Positions 57,101-64,000 of a stretch of DNA of 64,000 nucleotides are shown one piece after another. The notes below the pieces were generated by a model, which worked only from the letters and a program-made list of their open reading frames with translations, was not told where the DNA came from and made no database searches. The translations under genes were made by a program, and so were the position numbers. This stretch comes from Cryptomeria japonica (taxonomy: Eukaryota > Streptophyta > Pinopsida > Cupressales > Cupressaceae), in NCBI RefSeq assembly GCF_030272615.1, contig NC_081409.1, positions 240,093,832 through 240,157,831 on the forward strand, given 5' to 3'. How positions within the stretch are numbered: position 1 is the stretch's first letter; each line of letters starts with the position of its first letter.

Positions 57101-60100
57101 AATGTTCAGGGAAAGTTTATATTCCCTGACACAGATTCTTTTGCCTGCGGCTCTTTTACCAGGCTTCTGGATCCTTCCAACACGCTGGATTGCGCCGGTT
57201 CTATAGACATTGCAATGGATGAATTCTCAGCTAATCCAGTGCCTTTGAAGCTTCCGACAACATTTCAGTCCTCAAATATTCTAACTTTTCACAATAATAT
57301 GAACAAATTAGAAATGGCTGGTTATCCAAACCCTAAGCCTGTTACTCCAACTGTTCAGCAGCAAAAACCTCATGGCAGTCCTTCCGATTCATCTCCTTCT
57401 ACTTCTTCAAGCAATAATACAGTCCAAAAATCTGCGGTAAGCTCACGAAAGTCTTTCGTTTCTTTTCCTGAATTCGTTAGGGTTTTGGGATTTCTTTCAT
57501 CACAGTTTTTGCAGTTTCCTAATATATTGTGCAGTTTGCACGTTAATACACTGCAAAAGTATGCAGTAAGCAGCTAAAATTTCTAAGGGTTTTTAGGTAA
57601 GGATATCCGTTTCCTCAATTTACACGTGGATTTGGTAGGTTACCCTATTTAGGTTCTCAGACATTTATACATATTGGCATGTAACATGTCTCATAAGAAT
57701 TTAACTCCGAGTGTCCGCCATGAAAGAAAGATTCAAACGCAGATTTTTGACAGTCACTTGATCAATTATGTCATTGTTAGTTTCCTCAATTTACACGTGG
57801 ATTTGGTAGGTTACCCTATTTAGGTTCTCAGACATTTATACATATTGGCATGTAACATGTCTCATAAGAATTTAACTCCGAGTGTCCGCCATGAAAGAAA
57901 GATTCAAACGCAGGTTTTTGACAGTCACTTGATCAATTATGTCATTGTTTAGTGCACTTGATCAATTATGTCATTGTTTAGTGTTTTGATATTCAGCCAC
58001 TTACTGAAGATCTAAACACTTTTTCTGTACACATTTTTAACGTCTTTGATGCTGTATTTTGAAATTTTCATAATTTCTTGCTAAGTTTTTTCCTTTTGTT
58101 GTGAATATTTGTTAGGGTTTAGGCATTTGATTCATTAGTTTTTCACAGCAGCCAAACAATTGCTGTAGAAAATTATTGTATTCATACATTCTTATGGAAA
58201 TATTTCTTTCTATGATTTCGCTCATCTGATATTTTGAACTAATATTTTATCGTCCTTTACAAACTGTGTCATTTTTCTCTGTCTTTTGTCGCATTCTTGA
58301 ATCTTCATTGACTTGATTGTTCTACAGGCAGATGAAGGCGGAGAGTGCACAACAGAACAAAAAAGAACCGGTGATCAAGCAGGGCTAAGCAATAGCACTT
58401 TCAAGAAGCCTAAAACAGAGGCTTCAACGAGTGCTCCAATGAAGGTCGCCAGATCGATACCAAACCCTAGGCAAATCTTATCTACAAAAACTAAAAGTAG
58501 AAAACTTAGAGACAAACGAGAAACTTCCCTTAATTATGTCTCTCATTTTGGCAGGTGAGGAAAGAGAAGCTAGGTGAACGCATAACCGCTCTGCAACAAC
58601 TTGTCTCTCCCTTCGGAAAGGTAAATTGCTCTTCAAATCTCCGCACGATTTGATTTTAAACCATTTTTATGCAGTGTATAAATAATGTGAAAAACCCTTC
58701 TGAATCAAAAACATATTGTACGCAAAAGTTCTACTCTGTTAGTCTACTAGAGCCAAAACCATTGTTTTCGTAGGCTGAAAAAAGCAATCGTTTTACATGC
58801 ATATTCATGATTATTTTGTTTTTTCATTTGCGCCTGGCATTGTGAGAAGATATAAATATAATTGCTGTAAGTATCTTGCAGACCGATACTGCCTCTGTTC
58901 TTCTTGAAGCCATGGGATACATCAAATTTTTGCAGGATCAGGTTCAGGTACTAACTAGTTACACCCTCCCTGCACCGTTGAATCTTCATATTTTCCAATC
59001 TTAAAGTAAGACAAATATCTGATTTTTCTTGTGTAGCTTCAAATTCATAAATAGATCTCTAAAATTACTGCTTCTTTCAAAATTTTAAGAAACGGTAAGT
59101 TAATTCTCACGTTACAATTAAAAAAAACTAAAACTATTGCTTCAGTTTCAATGGTTCTGTAAGTTAACTGTGTAAGTTCACTTTCAAATATTAATAATAT
59201 TGCATCTGCTTCAAAATTAAAAAGTAGCTATACATAATAACTGGTTCTATTTCAAATTGAAGTTTTCTGTAGATCCTTTACTTCTGCTTCAAGTTCAAAT
59301 CTTTAAAACTATTCTGTACAGCTCAAAATCCAAAAAACAAACACTATATTTAGTAGTTATGCTTCAAGTTTCTAAAATTATTATAAAGCTTTTTTTTTAA
59401 TTTGTAAGTTCCCTTTAAGCATTATGCTCTGGCCAAGATGCTATGATTGGGGTTATTTCTTTGTTCAAGTTAACCGAGGACTTGCATCTGGCCTTTTCCA
59501 TTGGAACCCCTTCATACCCAGAATTCAAAATTTGTTGTCTAGTGTAGTTTTGAACTGGGGTCTCCATATTAAATCAATTCATTTTTAAATTTTTTTTTGG
59601 TTTTTTGAGATTGACTGTGCAGAAAATTTTGTGAACCTTCAGAGTTTTCTGTTTTCACGAGTTTTCTGTTAAATTATTGCTTCGGATTCAATTTAAAAAA
59701 TAAGCCTGCCAGAGACGTTTCTGATTCAATTCATTCTTTTTAATGTGATATTAATTTTGTGCATCAAATCCCAATAATTTCATGACCTTTTTATTTTTCT
59801 TTTTAATACATAATTGTCTCAACTTTGATGTGCAGGTATTGAGCACTCCCTATCTCAAAGGAGTACCCTCCTCCAGCCAAAATGTGAGTTAAATGTTTGG
59901 CATATATCTATAGTAAAATTACTTGAAGCCTAAGAAAACAAGTAAAATAACGCTAGTTGTTGCACAAACTTCATTTCTGTTGCTTTCAACCTCAAAACTT
60001 CACAAGCCAATAAAACAAGATAATTTCCATTAAGGCACATACTTGCAAATGACCTACCAAACTAGCACCATAAGTCAGTCTTGTTACCCCTGTAAATGTG

Positions 60101-60687
60101 GATGTGAGTATGTGACTACTGATGCCATGCTTTGGTTCAGTTTGAGTTTTGAATGAATTGCCAAAACTCCATTAATCAAAGCACAGGAGGAATTTGTATA
60201 AAAGCTGGCAATAATTGTCAGTCTCCACTTGGGGTCATGAGGATGGTGATGATGACTAGTTGAATTGTACCATCAAAATAAACCTTATTTATTTTATAAT
60301 TTAAGTGCACACTGTACAGTACATCATTGGAGTTTGCTTTTTCAGTTGTTTATTTTCCTTTTGGTCTTCACTGTCTTTTAGATCATTAAGGGTGTCTGGT
60401 TATGTCTAGCAATCATAAATTAGTTTTTCCTTATAAAGTGAGACTTTCATCAAGGGTGTCTGGTTATGGATATCACCAATTTAGCAATCATAAATTAGTT
60501 TTACATTATGAAATGAGACTTAAACATCTTGCTAAATTTTTTTCAGGATGGAAGAGGTGATCAAGCCAAATATGACCTGAGAAGTAGAGGACTATGCCTT
60601 GTGCCTGTATCGTGTACTCTTCATGTGGCCAACAACAATGGTGCAGATTTTTGGACATCTGGATTAGGAAGCGGTTCAAAGTTTTAA
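54107..60687 (+). CDS. bHLH transcription factor (bHLH112/bHLH68-like), 7 exons
   Basis: Exons: 54107-54318, 56884-57436, 58328-58444, 58555-58620, 58882-58947, 59836-59883, 60547-60687; sum 1203 nt, 400 residues, phases agree at every junction. All introns are GT-AG. The N-terminal 255 residues are Ser/Asn/Thr-rich and low in known domains. The helix-loop-helix spans exons 4-5: '[22 protein letters not shown]' then '[22 protein letters not shown]', followed by 'VLSTPYLKG'. This matches the plant subgroup with Arabidopsis bHLH112, bHLH68 and bHLH123. The basic region lacks the usual His-Glu-Arg pattern for E-box contact, as in that subgroup. The C-terminus has '[27 protein letters not shown]', also typical of it. 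Likely nuclear, dimerising; some relatives act in abiotic stress responses, which cannot be read from this sequence. The ATG was chosen because it opens exon 1 in frame, though a second Met lies six codons in. Confidence 0.92.
57609..57982 (+). repeat. Tandem duplication in intron 2, 2 x 171 bp plus a fragment
   Basis: 57609-57779 and 57780-57950 are nearly identical (unit begins GTTTCCTCAATTTACACG); a further ~32-bp piece ('CACTTGATCAATTATGTCATTG') follows. Recent slippage or unequal exchange inside the bHLH intron. Confidence 0.93.
60388..60522 (+). repeat. Imperfect tandem duplication in intron 6
   Basis: 'AAGGGTGTCTGGTTATG...AGCAATCATAAATTAGTTTT...GAGACTT' occurs twice (from 60388 and from 60452) with differences, close to the last acceptor site. 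Confidence 0.8.
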
Positions 60688-62600
60688 CTTTTGACCACAT
60701 CTTGTGTTCCTCAATATATATATCCCCTCATTTTAAAGTTTGTTCCTGCTTTTTTCAAAGGAACAGCTTTTAACCTTTTCCTTTTCCCATCCAAATTCCA
60801 ACACACAGATTCAGTGGCTAAAGAAGAAAATTTCAGAAGAATGGGACAAAAGAAGAAGTCTCATCCTTTGGTGCTAAGTAATATGATTCCCTATTATATA
60901 ATATGTATAAATATATAGTTTATAGTTTGTAACAAACCTAATGTAAGATGCTTTTCCTTTTTGTTTGTATTGATGTTTTCTATGTAGATGGGCAAAAGGG
61001 GCTCTGAACTGACAAAATGATTATTTCCATGTGAAAACGTTGATGATCGAGAAAAAGCATACGTTTGATGCTTGGACTTGATTATATATATGATAAAAAG
61101 TTAATTTGCACCCTTTTTGGTATTTGGTTTTGAACTCATTCTCTCTTTTGAATTAACTCACTATAACTACTAAACAAAACAAAAACCTCAATTACAGAAA
61201 CAGGAGGAATTGAGATGCTATGAGATATCACATTTGTAAATTTATATCATTTTAGTGTGCTTTGTGTATTCGTAAACTAACAATACAGTCGGCTAACATC
61301 TATATTTAACATTTATATTTAAAAGCAGTAAATTAATATGTATGTATTTTTGTGGGTAAGAGAATCGATTAAATCTTTAGTTATTTCAAATTTATATTAA
61401 AATGTAACTGCATACACAATATCAATAAAGTATATTCTATTTTGATAGTTGAATCTTGTATCGATTAAATCTTTAGTTATTTAAATTCCTTTAAAAATGG
61501 GACTGCATATAAAATGTCAATAAAATTCTCTACTGAGAATATCATGTATTTCGTTTAAAACAAAGCAGAACAGATACTACAAAGAAGAAAAGAGAGATCA
61601 ATTTTTCTTTTTGTCAAAGTCTTTTTTGTTGTTGTTTTAGACAATATCAAAGACACGTAAGTTATGAAGGTCATGAGACTTCTTCAAAGCCTAGTCTTTC
61701 ATACAAAGAAAGACTGGAAGAGTTTATCCAACCACATAAATAATCTGGTTTTAGGTATAGATAGATTACAAAGTAGGGCATTAAGCTTTATTGAAAAAGC
61801 TTATGCTTAGAAACATTAGCAAGTCTGACATATCAATTCTTATGAAAGATTGGAATATTAAATCTGTCAAAGCTCCGTTTAATGTTATTAGCATCGGATA
61901 TAAAAGGGACCACGACTGAAATTATTCCATAATAGCTAATACATAAAGAATATGTGAACCATTATCTAGAACTTTTTTTAATGAACAAAATTAATATTTT
62001 TTATATGTACTAATTTGACTGTATAGTTCCTTTAGGGACGAATAAGGTATTTAATGGAATGGTAGATTCAAACTTTCACTGTTTACCACACTAAATGTTC
62101 ATAATCAATGTTCTAATCTTAAACTTTCATATAGACCACTTTGATAGGAGTTTATGAGTTTGGAAAAAGACTTTATAGTTAAATGTTTTAGACATTAGGG
62201 TAAAGCTTAGAAAGCCGAAAACGAAAACGAACATTAAAATTAGGCAATATATTTAGCTTATGAAATATTAAACTATTAAACAAGAAGAATCTTCTATGGA
62301 CACGAAGAATCTTGCAAATATTAGAAGAGTAGAGCAGAAAAGATCAAACAATGAGAACCATTAAACAATACAAATATTAGAATAGTAGACAAGAAGAAAA
62401 TATAAGATCATATAAAGTTATTTTTTATTGATATAATAAAAAAATAAAGAAAGAGGGTGATAAAATTGTTTGAAAAAATTAGCATATAAAAAAATAGAAC
62501 TCATGTTAAAAGCTCTTCCTTAAAATGACTGGTAAAAGGTAAAAAACATGGTTAACAAAGGGAAATATACAATCAGCTGGTCAATTACATAGGCATTAAC
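60688..62600. other. 3' flank of bHLH gene, AT-rich, no further gene
   Basis: Includes the likely 3' UTR (several AATAT/ATAAAT words at 60890-60920 and TTTGTAAC at 60927), but the poly(A) site cannot be fixed. The rest is AT-rich with no supported frame. Confidence 0.45.
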
Positions 62601-62609
62601 AACTCACAA

Positions 62610-63312
62610 ATGCTATCACATTCTAGAGAGTTTAAAAAAATTGTACAAAAATAATTGCTAGTAGTCCCATTCTAGACAGTTTTCTAGACAGTTGAAAAAA
62701 ATTGTACAAAAAATATTTGTTAGTAGTCCTCTAGCATATATTGGAAAGAGCTTAGGAACAATATCATATATTGGAAAGAGAAGAGCTAAGAGAGTTTGAA
62801 ATTTGATATATTACATAGACATTAACAAGCTATCACATTCTAGACAGTTTATATCACATTCTAGACAGTTTCTAGACAGTTTATATCACATTCTAGACAG
62901 TTTAAAAAAGTTGTACAAAAATAATTGCTAGTAATCCCATTCTAGACAAAGTTTTCTAGACAGTTGTAAAAAATTGTACAAAAAATATTTGCTAGTAGTC
63001 CTCTAGCATATATATTGTACAAAATTGCTAGTAGTCCCATTCTAGACAAAGTTTTCTTGATAGTTAGAAAAAAGTTGTACAAAAAATATTTGCTAGTAGT
63101 CCTCTAGCATATATATTGTACAAAAAATATTTGCTAGTAGTCCTCTAGCATATATTTGCTAGTCCTCTAGCATATATATTGTACAAAAAATATTTGCTAG
63201 TAGTCCTCTAGCATATATATTGTACAAAAAATATTTGCTAGTAGTCGTCCTCTATCATATATATTGTACAAAAAATATTTGCTAGTAGTCGTCCTCTAGC
63301 ATATATTGGAAA
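62610..63312. repeat. Nested minisatellite, core unit ~41-44 bp
   Basis: Repeats of 'CTAGCATATATATTGTAC' + 'AAAAAATATTTGCTAGTAGTC(gt)CT', best ordered at 63000-63300, with earlier variants built on 'CATTCTAGACAGTTT' (62620-62960). Units vary by short insertions (GTC) and deletions. Confidence 0.92.
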
Positions 63313-63535
63313 GAGCTTAGAAATGGCTTAGAAATGGCCTAGTTGAAGAGCATGGTTATATTTTAGTTGCAGTGCTTAGAAATGGCCTAGTTGAAGAGCA
63401 TGGTTATATTTTAGTTGAAGTTAAGAGAATTTGAAATTTGATATATTTTAGTTGCAGTGCTTAGAAATGGCCTAGTTGAAGAGCATGGTTATATTTTAGT
63501 TGAAGTTAAAGAGAATTTGAAATTTGATATAGTTC
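63313..63535. repeat. Second tandem block ('GCTTAGAAATGGCCTAGTTG')
   Basis: 'GCTTAGAAATGGCCTAGTTG' + 'AAGAGCATGGTTATATTTTAG' recurs three times, two of them with 'AGAGAATTTGAAATTTGATAT' added. Confidence 0.9.
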
Positions 63536-63589
63536 AAAAGAATTGTATGTCTTAAAATGATCCTTAGAAACCTCTTATAATTGAGAGCA

Positions 63590-63725
63590 AGCATTTGCTT
63601 TTTCATATATTAATGCTTTTTCATATATTAATCAAAATGATATGCCTCACAATATCAGCCACAACATTATGCTTTTTCATATATTAATCAAAATGGTATG
63701 CCTCGCAATATGAGCCACAACATTA
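63590..63725. repeat. Third tandem block, ~63-bp unit twice
   Basis: 'GCTTTTTCATATATTAATCA' then 'AAATG(a/g)TATGCCTC(a/g)CAATAT' and 'AGCCACAACATTAT' occurs twice in tandem, with an extra short copy of the first word before it. From 63726 to the window end I see nothing further. Confidence 0.88.
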
Positions 63726-64000
63726 TACATGATAAAAAATAATAGTAAAAAGACTCAAAATAAAATTCTATTTTTTTTTTGTTGTCCACGAACAATCTTA
63801 GAAAATGTGTTTCAAGATTACAGTATGTTGACAAAAAGGACATTTAATCAATTGAACCATCATACATTTCAATCTATCCGCCATAATGAACATTAGCATA
63901 AGCTTTAGACCTCCAAATTTTGACACTTAAAGTTCTTTCATGTCTATTTGGTTGAGTCTTGGATTTAATGGCATATTTGGAAGGGGACCTAAATAAAACA

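Noticed and set aside
63000-63310. Regularly spaced ~42-bp repeats as a CRISPR-like array
   Set aside because: Units are directly adjacent with no unique spacers, and the context is a plant nuclear genome.

Overview
This is a nuclear window from a large-genome seed plant. Plant-type LTR retrotransposons, a plant L1-type LINE, introns with GT/AG borders and a plant-specific bHLH gene all point that way. The very high transposon load, long LTRs rich in ACCGGT-like words and degenerate telomere-like DNA suggest a gymnosperm, probably a conifer; that last step is inference. I see one convincing host gene, a seven-exon bHLH transcription factor on the + strand (54107-60687). Nearly everything else is mobile or tandemly repeated DNA.

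Layout. 1-4173: decayed + strand Copia element that jumps from LTR-like sequence straight into reverse transcriptase/RNase H, followed by a 3' LTR. 4174-5076 and 11401-12185: a direct duplication that in both places starts exactly at the same LTR terminus. 6945-11400: a solo LTR with a second, reverse-oriented solo LTR (9271-10746, target duplication GAGAG) nested in it. 14392-14715: a 324-bp LTR retrotransposon in miniature (TRIM/SMART type) whose LTRs contain a 72-nt tRNA-like sequence. 16735-20880: LINE-like 3' sequence split by a clean 2.5-kb solo LTR (17267-19766, target duplication CCAGT). 23132-31770: a (CA)n tract, a minus-strand Copia element with two LTRs and decayed gag-protease-integrase-RT-RNase H, then about 900 bp of CATA/TATG microsatellite that replaces the end of its 5' LTR. 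35551-37606: two 268-bp direct repeats enclosing a 60-bp-arm hairpin and a telomere-like minisatellite. 39392-39549: a short poly(A)-tailed retroposon with perfect 12-bp target duplications. 40829-40988 and 43345-43507: two related short inverted-terminal-repeat elements with 9-bp target duplications; the first has its empty site preserved next door.

43600-51430 holds a long minus-strand L1-type LINE: ORF1 (DUF4283 plus CCHC knuckle), ORF2 (endonuclease, RT, zinc-binding region, RNase H) and an unusual downstream open frame of 480 codons or more. ORF2 is broken by stops and a frameshift, but the downstream frame is open. 51892-53010 is a satellite of period about 197 bp, followed by a CpG-rich stretch and the bHLH gene. 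The last 1.4 kb is a set of nested AT-rich tandem arrays.

The transposon coding regions are mostly inactivated copies, so they do not form a working pathway. The two best candidates for something undescribed are the tRNA-bearing miniature LTR element and the LINE with a third ORF.
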